From: Candidatus Didemnitutus sp.
GTDB taxonomy: Bacteria > Verrucomicrobiota > Verrucomicrobiia > Opitutales > Opitutaceae
Direction: 5' to 3'
Assembly (NCBI GenBank): GCA_030681265.1
Contig: JAUXXD010000138.1
Coordinates: forward strand, 1-34,133
Length of the DNA stretch: 34,133 bases
The position numbers and the translations under genes are program-made. The notes beneath the pieces were generated by a model. That model was not told the DNA's origin and ran no database searches. It saw only the letters and a program-made list of their open reading frames with translations. Within the stretch, counting starts at the first letter, position 1. The number at the start of each line of letters is the position of its first letter. This document shows positions 26,144 through 34,133 of the stretch, piece after piece.

Positions 26144-26178
26144 CAGGCGGCGACTTCTTCAAGGCGCCGCCTGTTTCT
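26144..26178 (+). terminator. Intrinsic terminator of the TolC-family gene
   Basis: CAGGCGGCG (26144-26152) and CGCCGCCTG (26165-26173) are perfect 9-base arms with a 12-base loop, followed by TTTCTT. It stands 28 bases after the stop, in the convergent gap with the DUF1080 gene. Confidence 0.75.
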
Positions 26179-26213
26179 TGGCGCGATCGGCCGCACGCGG
26201 CGGCTTGCCGTCA

Positions 26214-26864
26214 TCAAAGTCTGCGCACCTTAATGTTGCGGAACTCGACGCCCTCGCCGGCCAATGCAAAACAGCCTTTGCGTAACTGGCCGAGATCGCG
26301 ATAGCCCGCGAGGCGACTCGCCGCCAAGGCTTTGCGCCAACTCGGCGAGTCGATCATGAACTCCATCACGCGGTCGCCGTTAATCCAGAATTCGACTTGG
26401 TTGCCGTAAACGACGATCTTGGCGCGATACCAGACATCAAATTGCGGCGGGAGTGCGCGGTCGGGCGGGCTGATACCATTGCCGCCCAGCGCATCGCCGT
26501 GGCCCGACAATGCCATCATGGGGCCGGTTTCTTCTGGTTTTGCTTCATCTTCGGAAACGCGGAAATAGACGGCGCCGTTGCCACCCGCGGCGACCTTCCA
26601 ATCGAACATAAATTCAAAGTCCTCGTAGTCCGCCATGCTGACCAACGCACTGCCCGCCGTGCCGACTAACGAGCCGCCCGCGGCCGACCAATTGGCGGAA
26701 ATCTTATTGGCCCGGTAACCGCGCCAATCGGAAACATCCTTGCCGTCAAAAAGCAGGCGCCAGCCTTGGGAGCGCTCATAAGCGGTGATCTTTGGCGGTT
26801 CTGCCGCCAATGCCGTCACACTCAGACACAACGCCGCGACCCATCCGAAAAATTTAAGGCTCAT
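26214..26864 (-). CDS. Exported DUF1080 (3-keto-disaccharide hydrolase-like) protein
   Basis: A 216-residue secreted beta-sandwich protein. The signal peptide is residues 1-22 (SVTALAAEP). The mature part opens with WRLLFDGKDVSDWRGYRANKI, the DUF1080 hallmark, and continues with MADYEDFEFMFDWKVAAGGNGAVYFRV. WYRAKIVVYGNQVEFWINGDRV and the final GVEFRNIKVRRL are also typical. These laminin-G-like domains are very frequent in Verrucomicrobiota and Planctomycetota; some members hydrolyse 3-keto-glycosides. The family's usual YQVLDD-type segment is replaced by MMALSGHGDALGG, so activity is uncertain. ATG 26864 is chosen for the signal peptide. It follows the LysE-type gene by 73 bases. Confidence 0.87.
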   Translation of the reverse strand: MSLKFFGWVAALCLSVTALAAEPPKITAYERSQGWRLLFDGKDVSDWRGYRANKISANWSAAGGSLVGTAGSALVSMADYEDFEFMFDWKVAAGGNGAVYFRVSEDEAKPEETGPMMALSGHGDALGGNGISPPDRALPPQFDVWYRAKIVVYGNQVEFWINGDRVMEFMIDSPSWRKALAASRLAGYRDLGQLRKGCFALAGEGVEFRNIKVRRL

Positions 26865-26937
26865 GCTCCCTGATCTTGCGAAGGTTTCCCCGCAGGTCAA
26901 TCCGGCGAAAGTCCCGCGGCGAGCCGGTTCGGCAATT

Positions 26938-27585
26938 CTAATGCAGCGACGTCAGCGCCAAGCGGACGGCGAGCGCGAGCAACAACACCCCCATCACGCG
27001 ATCAAACCAATGGCCGAGTCGCAAAAACGCTCGGCGCACTCGCACTTTGGTAAAAAATACCGACACGCAGGTAAACCAAACGGCCGTCGCCACCACCATC
27101 CATGCGCCGTAGCCGGCCTGCACCCAACGCGGCGTGGTTGGTTGAATCACGGTCACAAAGAGCGCGACGAAGAAGAGCGCGGCCTTGGGATTGAGGACGT
27201 TGACGAGAAACCCGGTCACAAACGCCGCTCGCGGTGATGGCACGTCTTGCTCTGGCACCGGGGGAGTGCCGTTGGCTACGGTTGCGTCCGCCGCTACGGG
27301 TTGACTGCGCAGTGCCCCGATTCCGATCCACGTCAGGTAAAGTGCGCCACCATACTTCGCGATGGTGAACCACAGCTCGGATTGCGCGACTAGCACACCG
27401 ATGCCCAACAACGAATACCCCACGTGCACGGAAATGCCCGTGCCGATGCCCAGACTAGTCCAAATCGCGACGGCCCGCCCGTGGCGAATACTTTGACGCA
27501 ACACGATGGCGAAGTCCGGGCCCGGGCTCGCCACCGCAAGCAGATGTGCCAGCGCCACCAGAAAAAACTCGGCCCAATAGGTCAT
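26938..27585 (-). CDS. LysE/RhtB-family amino acid exporter
   Basis: A 215-residue inner-membrane protein with about six hydrophobic helices. The N-terminal LLAVASPGPDFAIVLRQSIRHGR holds the family's PGP motif, and GFLVNVLNPKAALFFVALF in the middle is the second conserved block. Members export amino acids such as lysine, threonine or homoserine lactone; the substrate cannot be told. ATG 27585 begins the first helix; the frame stays open upstream into the end of the HDOD gene but without membrane character. It may follow the receiver-HDOD gene on one transcript (68-base gap). Confidence 0.92.
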   Translation of the reverse strand: MTYWAEFFLVALAHLLAVASPGPDFAIVLRQSIRHGRAVAIWTSLGIGTGISVHVGYSLLGIGVLVAQSELWFTIAKYGGALYLTWIGIGALRSQPVAADATVANGTPPVPEQDVPSPRAAFVTGFLVNVLNPKAALFFVALFVTVIQPTTPRWVQAGYGAWMVVATAVWFTCVSVFFTKVRVRRAFLRLGHWFDRVMGVLLLALAVRLALTSLH

Positions 27586-27653
27586 GCGTAGGCGCCCAGC
27601 GATGCCGGAACAGCCGCCGCGATTCAATGTTTCTCTGCGCCAACGCGGATCGC

Positions 27654-29360
27654 TTAAAGCAAAATACGCTCCGGACTGGGCTCGCGGTCCGTGCGGAAGT
27701 TGACGCAACTCTCCTGCGCCGCTTCGAGGAATTTCTTCAGGTTGAAACCGAAGTAGGTCTTGTCGCGCATCACATGCCACGCTGCGGTTTGGTCGAGCGG
27801 GAGAGCCGGATTCGCGACGAATTCGCCGTGATGCCCGAGGCCGTTACGCGCGCAAAGCTCCCGCGCCAACGCCACAATCCCCACGAGTTCCTGATCCTCG
27901 GTGGCGGCTCCGGGTGTGTCCCACCAACGGAGCACATTACAATAGGCATTGGGCAATCCCCGTTTGGCCCCGAAATACGCTGCCATCTCTAGTGTCGTCC
28001 AACCGAGGAAGAGCTGCTCCGCGACGCGTTGGGAAACTTTGTTTTTCAGGGAGTAAGTCCGAATCGTTTGAAATCCCACCGGATGCAGGCGCACCAGCAG
28101 AAGTTTGCCCAGATCGTGGATGAGCGCGGCCGTGCAGGCACGGTCCTCGAGACTCCGGAATTCGAAAAACCGACTGATAAACTGCGCCATGTGCACCGTC
28201 CCGCGCTGAAATCTCGCGTAGTGGATCCAACTCAGTGGAGGAACGTTCATCCAACGTTCTTCGGTAGTCCCGAGGTCGCGCGAGACGCCGATCAAGCGTT
28301 GCTCCCCAATGAGGCTGACCGCCATGCGCGGATCTTCAATTCGGGCGTCGTCGGCATCGCGGATGTGGGCCGAGTTGGCCATGATCAGCAACTCCACGCT
28401 TAGGCCGGGGTCCTCGCCCACCAAGTCCATCAGTGGAGTGAGACTGGTGGGATTATCCGCCACCAACATTTGAAACGCCGCCGCGACCGTCTCCATCACG
28501 GGTGCGCCGCGCAATTGGTCCAGTTCGCGCGATAGTTGCGCTGGGGTCATCAACGGACAACGTTTTTGCGGCACGGCCGTTTCCCAGTGCTGGCGCAATT
28601 GTTCCTCGTTACGCAGACGCACTTGATCCTCGGTCAAAAGACCGGTCGGCACGATATCGGCGTGTTGGAAATAGAAGACTAATTTGCGCGCCAACTCGAG
28701 GTGCGTGCGCACGGCCGCGTAGTCCGTCCACGAAGCCTCTTCCACACTCGCCTTCAACTCGGTGAGGCTCTCCACCACACCCCACGCGCCGACAATTTCA
28801 GCGTTCTCGATGACTTCGCCCAGCCGAGCCGCAACTTTCGGGGCCGCGTGGATCTTCGCCCAAGCCGCCACTTCCTGCTGCACCGTGCCGAGTTCAGTTT
28901 GCAGCGCGTCCAATTGCCGCCGCATCTCGGCGGGAGTGATGCCCATTTGAGCGCAAAATGACCGCTCTTCCTCGAAATGCAGCGCCCGCCACGGATTCGC
29001 CACTGCTTTGGCAACTTCGACGAGAAGCGCCTCCTCCTGGTAGGGCTTCACCATGAAATTCTGCACTTTCAGCTCCTGGGCGCGATGCACGAGATCGCGA
29101 TTGCTCGTCGATGCGTAGATGACCACGGGAATCTGCTTCAAGATCGGGTCGCGTCGCAGCGAATAGATGAATTCCATGCCACTGTCCTGCGCCAACTTAA
29201 GCTCTGTTATCACCAGATCGATCACCACATTTTCGCGCAAACAATGCCACGCCTCCGCTGTATTACCCGCGTAGGCGAGGCGGTGACCAGCTCGCTCCAG
29301 AATTCCACGCATGGCTTTCCGGGCGATGTCAGAAGGATCAATTAAAAGTAGGTTCGCCAC
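27654..29360 (-). CDS. Receiver-HDOD regulatory protein with Glu at the phosphoacceptor site
   Basis: A 568-residue cytoplasmic protein. Residues 1-120 form a CheY-like receiver: LLLIDPSD (D8, with Pro at the second acidic position), then DLVITELKL, in which E53 stands where the phosphorylated Asp should be, S84/T85, and Lys105 in FMVKPY. A helical linker (about 130-230) follows. The C-terminal half (about 280-480) is an HDOD domain: LMDLVGEDPGLSVELLIMANSA, IHYARFQRGTVHMAQF and ALIHDLGKLLL. HDOD proteins relay signals to motility, biofilm and cell-cycle processes. The start is GTG at 29360. It lies 119 bases downstream of pilB, so control of type IV pili is a reasonable guess. Confidence 0.9.
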   Translation of the reverse strand: MANLLLIDPSDIARKAMRGILERAGHRLAYAGNTAEAWHCLRENVVIDLVITELKLAQDSGMEFIYSLRRDPILKQIPVVIYASTSNRDLVHRAQELKVQNFMVKPYQEEALLVEVAKAVANPWRALHFEEERSFCAQMGITPAEMRRQLDALQTELGTVQQEVAAWAKIHAAPKVAARLGEVIENAEIVGAWGVVESLTELKASVEEASWTDYAAVRTHLELARKLVFYFQHADIVPTGLLTEDQVRLRNEEQLRQHWETAVPQKRCPLMTPAQLSRELDQLRGAPVMETVAAAFQMLVADNPTSLTPLMDLVGEDPGLSVELLIMANSAHIRDADDARIEDPRMAVSLIGEQRLIGVSRDLGTTEERWMNVPPLSWIHYARFQRGTVHMAQFISRFFEFRSLEDRACTAALIHDLGKLLLVRLHPVGFQTIRTYSLKNKVSQRVAEQLFLGWTTLEMAAYFGAKRGLPNAYCNVLRWWDTPGAATEDQELVGIVALARELCARNGLGHHGEFVANPALPLDQTAAWHVMRDKTYFGFNLKKFLEAAQESCVNFRTDREPSPERILL

Positions 29361-29479
29361 GGGGCGACGGGTAAGAGATTAGAGTGCACTATTGAGCACC
29401 CCATCGGCACAATTTGCAATTCGTTGAGCTAGAGTGGCTGATAAACCGAAATTTCTGCAAAACACGCCAGTTACTGGAC

Positions 29480-31210
29480 TTACTTTTCGCGCAACTCCAT
29501 GTCCTGCGGCACCGTGCTGAGTGCCTCGGCCATCGTCGTCAGTCCTTCGCGCACTTTGAAAATGCTGTCTTGGTGCAAGGTCTTCATGCCGGCGCGCATC
29601 GCGATTTTCTTCAATTCCGCCGTCTCCGCTTCCTTGTTGATCGCTTCAATCAACTCTTCGTTCGTCACCAACAGTTCGTGGATACCCACACGGCCCTTGT
29701 AGCCGGTGCCATTGCACTTCGAGCAACCTTGCGGACCGGCCTTGAACACCGGCCCGCTCCAACCGCCGAGGGCGCGCTCGATAATGTCTTTTTCGCGACC
29801 CTCCGGCTCATAGGCCACGCGGCAACTCTTGCACACGCGCCGCATCAGGCGCTGCGCACACACACACACCAGCGACGACGAAATCATGAAGGGCTCGATG
29901 CCCATATCCACAAGGCGCGCCACCGTGCTCGGGGCATCGTTGGTGTGCAGTGTCGAAATCAACATATGCCCGGTCAACGCCGCCTCGACCGCGATGTTGG
30001 CCGTTTCCTTGTCGCGGATTTCGCCCACGAGAATGATGTCGGGATCCTGCCGCAAAAAGGCGCGCAACGCGGCGGCAAAGGTCAGCCCGATTTGCCGGTG
30101 CATCTGCATCTGGTTGAGACCGGGCAAGGTATATTCGATCGGATCTTCCGCCGTGCGAATCACCACGTCGGGCGTGTTGATTTCGTTGAGCGCGGAGTAG
30201 AGCGTCATCGACTTGCCCGACCCCGTCGGTCCGCAGTGCAAAATCATCCCGTAAGGCTGGCGGATGCACTCGCGATACTTGGCGAGATTTTCCTCAGTGA
30301 AACCGAGCGCCGGCAACGGCAGCGTGCTCTTCTGTTTGTCGAGAATACGCATCACGACGCCCTCGCCATGATTGAGCGGCGCCGTCGAGACGCGCAAATC
30401 GATATCGACACCCTTCTTGCTGAACTGCTTGAAAACGATCCGGCCATCCTGCGGCAAACGGCGCTCCGCGATGTCGAGGTTGCACATGATCTTCAAGCGC
30501 GCCACGAGGGCGCCCGAAACCTTTGCCGGCAGGCGGAGTTTCTCCTGCGTCAAGCCGTCGATCCGGTAGCGCACGACCAAATCTTTTTCCTGCGGCTCGA
30601 TGTGAATATCCGAGGTGCCGCTAAAATAGGCATCCTCGATGATGCGATTGGCGAGTTGGATCACCGGTGCCGAGTCTTCGTGCGTCAGGTCTTCCTCGCT
30701 GACCGTGACTTCATCGTCGCTGAACTCCGCGCCCAACTGATCCACGACGTCCGAAAATTGCACCTGCTCCGGCGCCTGATCCTTTTTCAGCTTTTCCCGG
30801 ATGTCCTTCTCTTCGCTGAGCAATCGTGCCACGCGCAATCCGGTCTTCTCTGCGATCTTGGCGACCACTTGGGTCTCAAAGGGATTCGCCATCGCGATCA
30901 ACAGGATGTCTCCCACCCGACCAACGGGGAGAATCTGATTTTTTTCGCAAAACTCCTGATCAATCACTGCGAACGTCGCCTGGTGCGGCCGGAAGCGAGC
31001 CGCATTAAACGGCGTCAGGCCCAACGCACGGCACTTTGCCACCTGCAATTGAAAAGGCGTGATCTTGAAATCCGCCAACAGCAGTTGCTCGAGCTTCCCG
31101 CCCGTCGCGTCATCGGAACGATTGACCAATGTCGCGCGCTGTTCGGCGTTTAATTTGCCGAGCTCGAGCAGTTTGTCGACAATCTGGGTCTGGATGCGTC
31201 CGAGCGGCAT
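29480..31210 (-). CDS. pilB: Type IV pilus assembly / type II secretion ATPase, PilB/GspE family
   Basis: A 576-residue hexameric ATPase that powers pilin polymerisation at the inner membrane. An MshEN-like N-domain spans about 10-140. The ATPase core follows: Walker A GPTGSGKS (327-334), the Asp box TAEDPIEY, Walker [13 protein letters not shown] (389-400) and the His box STLHTND. The zinc-binding tetracysteine pattern (CKSC, then [13 protein letters not shown]) marks the PilB/GspE group rather than the retraction ATPase PilT. The start ATG 31210 comes one base after the stop of the stand-alone N-domain gene, so translation is probably coupled. No other pilus gene is in the window. PilB or GspE cannot be separated from this alone. 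Confidence 0.93.
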   Translation of the reverse strand: MPLGRIQTQIVDKLLELGKLNAEQRATLVNRSDDATGGKLEQLLLADFKITPFQLQVAKCRALGLTPFNAARFRPHQATFAVIDQEFCEKNQILPVGRVGDILLIAMANPFETQVVAKIAEKTGLRVARLLSEEKDIREKLKKDQAPEQVQFSDVVDQLGAEFSDDEVTVSEEDLTHEDSAPVIQLANRIIEDAYFSGTSDIHIEPQEKDLVVRYRIDGLTQEKLRLPAKVSGALVARLKIMCNLDIAERRLPQDGRIVFKQFSKKGVDIDLRVSTAPLNHGEGVVMRILDKQKSTLPLPALGFTEENLAKYRECIRQPYGMILHCGPTGSGKSMTLYSALNEINTPDVVIRTAEDPIEYTLPGLNQMQMHRQIGLTFAAALRAFLRQDPDIILVGEIRDKETANIAVEAALTGHMLISTLHTNDAPSTVARLVDMGIEPFMISSSLVCVCAQRLMRRVCKSCRVAYEPEGREKDIIERALGGWSGPVFKAGPQGCSKCNGTGYKGRVGIHELLVTNEELIEAINKEAETAELKKIAMRAGMKTLHQDSIFKVREGLTTMAEALSTVPQDMELREK

Positions 31211-31211
31211 A

Positions 31212-31718
31212 TCAGGGCGTGGGCTGGGCGGCAGCCGCGTTGCGTTCTTCGGTGAAACGTTCGAGCACGTCGGAAATGATATCCATGCTGGTGGCCTGCC
31301 ACAGGATCGGGCCGCCCAGGTGTTTTTCCCAATGCGTGCGCACCGCGGGGCTGAGGTAGTAAGCCGAGGCGACGAACCAAAAATCCTCCTCCTTATCGTA
31401 GGGCACCGTCCACGTCGCCCAGCACATGCCAATATCCAATCCTTTCCGCACGGCTTCCGGCACGTCGTAATGCCGCAAATCCGCCACACCGAGCGCGTGC
31501 TCCTCCATCACCACATGCAACACATCCTCCTCGCGCAGCACTTTCTTTTCGCCGACCAAAATGCCGAGGAGTGACGCCTTGCGGTAATGGCCCGCAGCGA
31601 CGTGTTCGAGCAAGCGGTCATTAGCTGCCTCGAGATCCTCGAATTTCACCAAATTATGCTCCACCAAGGCGGACCCCAGCAAGCGATTGGCGCGCATGAG
31701 GAGTGGTCGGTGTTCCAT
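31212..31718 (-). CDS. Stand-alone GspE/PilB N-terminal-like (MshEN-type) protein
   Basis: A 168-residue soluble protein without an ATPase core. [21 protein letters not shown] (about 14-34) resembles the helical first part of MshEN domains, and [23 protein letters not shown] is a second such unit. The rest ([36 protein letters not shown], then [10 protein letters not shown]) follows the alpha/beta fold of the second part, ending where PilB would start its core. MshEN domains bind cyclic di-GMP in some proteins. The gene stops one base before the pilB start and lies 20 bases after obgE. A partner or regulator of PilB is inferred; divergence is large. Confidence 0.7.
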   Translation of the reverse strand: MEHRPLLMRANRLLGSALVEHNLVKFEDLEAANDRLLEHVAAGHYRKASLLGILVGEKKVLREEDVLHVVMEEHALGVADLRHYDVPEAVRKGLDIGMCWATWTVPYDKEEDFWFVASAYYLSPAVRTHWEKHLGGPILWQATSMDIISDVLERFTEERNAAAAQPTP

Positions 31719-31738
31719 AACAGGAGGCGAACGCTGGT

Positions 31739-32770
31739 TTAGCGCCCCTTCGCTGGCGATTTATTTTCCTTTTTTCGCAAGCGGCGCACTCGTTTTAACA
31801 ATTCTTTCTTAAGTTTCGGAATGCCTTCCTCACTCAGACACGAGATGGGAATCAGTTCGACCTTCTTGTAGCGGGTTTTGAATTTCTTCAGATTTGGCCC
31901 CGCGGCGTCTTCGTCCATTTTGTTCGCGGCGACGAGACACGGCTTCTTCAGCAACTTCGGATCGTAGAGTTTCAACTCGAGCAAGAGTTGTTTGTAGTCG
32001 TCGCGCGGGTCGCGGTCATCGGTGCCCGCCATGTCGATAATGATGAGTAAAATCGCGCAACGCTCGATGTGTCGCAGGAAGCGATGGCCGAGTCCGCGAT
32101 TCTCGCTCGCCCCGGCAATCAGTCCGGGCACGTCGGCCATGACCAAGCGATCATACTCTTCCAAATACTCGATCACACCGATTTGCGGATGCAGCGTGGT
32201 GAACGGATAAGCCGCCACTTTCGGGTGCGCCTTGGTGATGAGCGTCGTCAGTGACGATTTGCCCGCGTTCGGAAAACCGACCAAGCCGATGTCGGCGATA
32301 CTCTTTAATTCCAGCCGATACTCGCCGATCTCACCGGGTTCGCCCGGACCGCTTTGGCGCGGGGCACGGTTGACCGACGATTTGTAACGTGTGTTGCCAA
32401 AGCCGCCCTTGCCGCCTTTGCACAACACGAATTCCTGACCGTCTTCGAGGATTTCCACCAGCACTTCGCCGGTATCGAGTTTGTAAACCACCGTGCCCAG
32501 CGGCACCCGCATGATGGCTGGGCGGCCTTCGCGTCCGTTGCAATCCTTGCCCAAACCGTGTTCCCCGCGCTCGCCGTTCCAGTGTGGTTTGTATTTGAAA
32601 TCGATCAGGTTGTTCTGGTCGTCGTCGCCGCGCAGCACCACATCGCCGCCCTTGCCGCCGTCGCCACCGTTGGGGCCGCCCCACGGTTCGTATTTCTCGC
32701 GACGAAAGCTCACGCAGCCGCGGCCTCCGTCGCCGGCGTGGGCCTTAATGTTGGTTTCGTCGATAAACAT
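31739..32770 (-). CDS. obgE: Obg/CgtA GTPase
   Basis: Essential GTPase involved in 50S ribosome assembly and stress response. 343 residues. The glycine-rich Obg fold occupies 1-158 (AGDGGRGCVSFRREKYEPWG, GGDGGKGGDV, KGGKGGFGN). The G domain has P-loop GFPNAGKS (165-172), switch YPFTTLHP, G3 DVPGLIAGA, NKMD and a SCLSEEG G5. The short Lys/Arg-rich C-terminus is variable in the family. ATG 32770 starts the conserved MFIDE. It is 75 bases downstream of ftsZ, in the same direction; obgE beside ftsZ or rpmA is common. Confidence 0.97.
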   Translation of the reverse strand: MFIDETNIKAHAGDGGRGCVSFRREKYEPWGGPNGGDGGKGGDVVLRGDDDQNNLIDFKYKPHWNGERGEHGLGKDCNGREGRPAIMRVPLGTVVYKLDTGEVLVEILEDGQEFVLCKGGKGGFGNTRYKSSVNRAPRQSGPGEPGEIGEYRLELKSIADIGLVGFPNAGKSSLTTLITKAHPKVAAYPFTTLHPQIGVIEYLEEYDRLVMADVPGLIAGASENRGLGHRFLRHIERCAILLIIIDMAGTDDRDPRDDYKQLLLELKLYDPKLLKKPCLVAANKMDEDAAGPNLKKFKTRYKKVELIPISCLSEEGIPKLKKELLKRVRRLRKKENKSPAKGR

Positions 32771-32845
32771 GGAGCCTACGGTGCAGAATCCCCCGCGCTT
32801 GCCAAGTGGTGTTCGCGCGAACTCTCCGAGAGCCAATTTCGCCGT

Positions 32846-34132
32846 TTAACCGGCAATCTTGATGCCGCGGCGCAAATAAGTCGGCACATCGAGGTCCTGG
32901 CCCTCAAACAAGTTGCGATCCGAACGCTCAAATGAACCACGGGAAACCTGCGCTTCCGTCGCACCAAAGCCAAATTCCTGCTGCTTAATCGGCGCAGTTA
33001 CCGCCGTAGCCAACAAGTCATCCGCCGCCGTGTTCCCGGTTCGAGTGTCGCGCCGCCTCGACCCGATTCCGGCCTCTTCGCTGTCACCTGTGCTTGTCAC
33101 CGTGGAACGCGCCCCGCGCTTGCCGCCGCCTGCGGGAGTCACCCGTGTAAAACTGCGCCCGCCCAAATCCGCGGCCCCAAGCACGCAGATCTCTATCCGA
33201 CCTGTCATGCTCTCGTCGATCGCGGCACCCATAATGACGTGTGCCTCGCGACCGAATTCCTCCGTCACGGCTGTCATCAACTCGTTCACCTTGGCGAGAC
33301 TCAGATCGGGCCCGCCGGTGATGTTCACCATCAGGCGATCCGCCTTGCGGGCGAATTCCGGTGTTTGCAGCAACGGACACGCCTTCAAATCTTCCAGCGC
33401 CAACTTCGCCGCCGCATCACCTGTGCCCACGCCGAGGCCGAAGAGTGTTTTGCCTCCGCGCGTCTGGAACGCCGTGCGCAAAGCCTGAAAATCCAAATTG
33501 ATCAATCCCGTGCGCGACAGCATGCCCCACACGGATTTCACACCGCGCCCCATCCATTCATCGGCCCGCGCAAACGCAGCAAGCACACTCGCGCCTTCCG
33601 TGCCCTCTTGGAGCAACAAATCATTGGAGAGCGGCACCACCGCATGACAGCTCGTGCGCAACTGCGCCAACGCTTCCTCCGCCTGCTTGCGGCGGCGTCC
33701 GCCTTCGAAACTGAATGGCAACGTCACGAACGCGATGACGAGCGCGCCCGCTTCGCGCGCCAGATCAGCGATCAGTGGAGTCGCGCCCGAACCCGTGCCA
33801 CCGCCCAGCCCGGCGACGAGAAACACCAAATCCGTGTCGCGCACGATTACTTCGATCCGCTCGCGATCCACTTCCGCCGACTCGCGGCCCAACTCCGGAT
33901 CACCACCCGCACTCAAGCCGCGCGTCTTGCTCGTGCCGAGCAACAATTTTTCCGCCACCGGCGAGGCACTCAGCGCTTTCAAATCGGTGTTGATGATCGC
34001 CAATTGCAAGCGGTCGAGATTCTCGCTCTTCAACCGGTCCACCGCATTCGAGCCGCCGCCGCCGACGCCGATCAACTTGATCCTGACGTCGTGATCGGAG
34101 CAATTTTCCATGGAAATTTCAGAAGTATGCAT
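32846..34132 (-). CDS. ftsZ: Cell division protein FtsZ, T7-loop variant (start near window edge)
   Basis: Tubulin-like GTPase forming the division ring. 428 residues if it starts at ATG 34132; ATG 34111 (MENCSDHD) is equally possible and the gene could extend beyond the window. IKLIGVGGGGSNAVD is the T1 loop and NTDLKAL the next motif. The T4 loop is GGGTGSG (110-116), the tubulin-like form rather than the usual FtsZ GGGTGTG. PFSFEG follows. The T7 loop reads NLDFQA: D214 is present, but Ala217 replaces the second catalytic Asp (NxDFxD in other FtsZ). The C-terminal tail DLDVPTYLRRGIK fits the conserved peptide that binds FtsA and other partners. Next gene obgE. Confidence 0.94.
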   Translation of the reverse strand: MHTSEISMENCSDHDVRIKLIGVGGGGSNAVDRLKSENLDRLQLAIINTDLKALSASPVAEKLLLGTSKTRGLSAGGDPELGRESAEVDRERIEVIVRDTDLVFLVAGLGGGTGSGATPLIADLAREAGALVIAFVTLPFSFEGGRRRKQAEEALAQLRTSCHAVVPLSNDLLLQEGTEGASVLAAFARADEWMGRGVKSVWGMLSRTGLINLDFQALRTAFQTRGGKTLFGLGVGTGDAAAKLALEDLKACPLLQTPEFARKADRLMVNITGGPDLSLAKVNELMTAVTEEFGREAHVIMGAAIDESMTGRIEICVLGAADLGGRSFTRVTPAGGGKRGARSTVTSTGDSEEAGIGSRRRDTRTGNTAADDLLATAVTAPIKQQEFGFGATEAQVSRGSFERSDRNLFEGQDLDVPTYLRRGIKIAG

Positions 34133-34133
34133 G

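Noticed and set aside
29414-31153. 579-codon open frame antisense to pilB
   Set aside because: Rich in His/Arg/Gln without domains; exactly covers pilB coding sequence, whose Walker and zinc motifs are intact.

Overview
The window is a GC-rich, densely coded bacterial chromosome segment, most likely from a Verrucomicrobiota member of the Opitutaceae type. I infer this from the TonB-receptor leader and 'LSPFKV' pre-plug style typical of that group, the large TonB receptor without a SusD partner, a divergent FtsZ next to obgE, a GTPase/pilus-ATPase neighbourhood, and an almost complete absence of Shine-Dalgarno motifs before start codons. No rRNA, tRNA, CRISPR array, prophage or insertion sequence was seen. 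About 29 protein genes fill the window. The only gene-free stretch above 300 bases is 8077-8421.

Layout. 1-1364: the 3' part of guaB (IMP dehydrogenase). 1382-10835: a carbohydrate locus of two divergent units. The leftward unit is TonB receptor, GPH-type sugar symporter, secreted GH30 and secreted GH16. The rightward unit is a LacI-type regulator followed 8 bases later by a cytoplasmic GH1 beta-glucosidase. The set matches capture, cleavage, uptake and final hydrolysis of a beta-1,3/1,6-glucan such as laminarin. The AT-rich divergent promoter region carries at least six copies of a GTGCA(T) half-site, one inside the receptor promoter, which I propose as the operator system. 10931-12454: an unusually long, divergent purA. 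12455-12660: repeats, including a Pseudomonas-type REP sequence arranged as a perfect inverted pair (REPIN-like), then a terminator for the leftward genes.

12667-18423 is a compact leftward chain: manC, ruvX, truA, comF-like, accD, folC and a small coiled-coil/HTH protein with a palindrome at its promoter. 18512-20474 runs rightward: rhodanese, a 33-residue very basic peptide and rimO. 20550-22016 is mpl (peptidoglycan recycling, leftward). 22134-26116 runs rightward: an ACE-like M2 peptidase, a small exported DUF6265-like protein and a TolC-family outer-membrane protein.

26214-34132 is leftward: ftsZ, obgE, a stand-alone pilus-ATPase N-domain protein, pilB, a receiver-HDOD regulator, a LysE-type exporter and a DUF1080 exported protein. 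Several core proteins have lost normally conserved residues: AccD lacks three of four zinc cysteines, FtsZ lacks the second T7-loop aspartate, the receiver has Glu in place of the phosphoacceptor Asp, and GH1 has NEI instead of NEP. These, the operator array, the REPIN and the tiny basic protein before rimO are the points most worth a second look.
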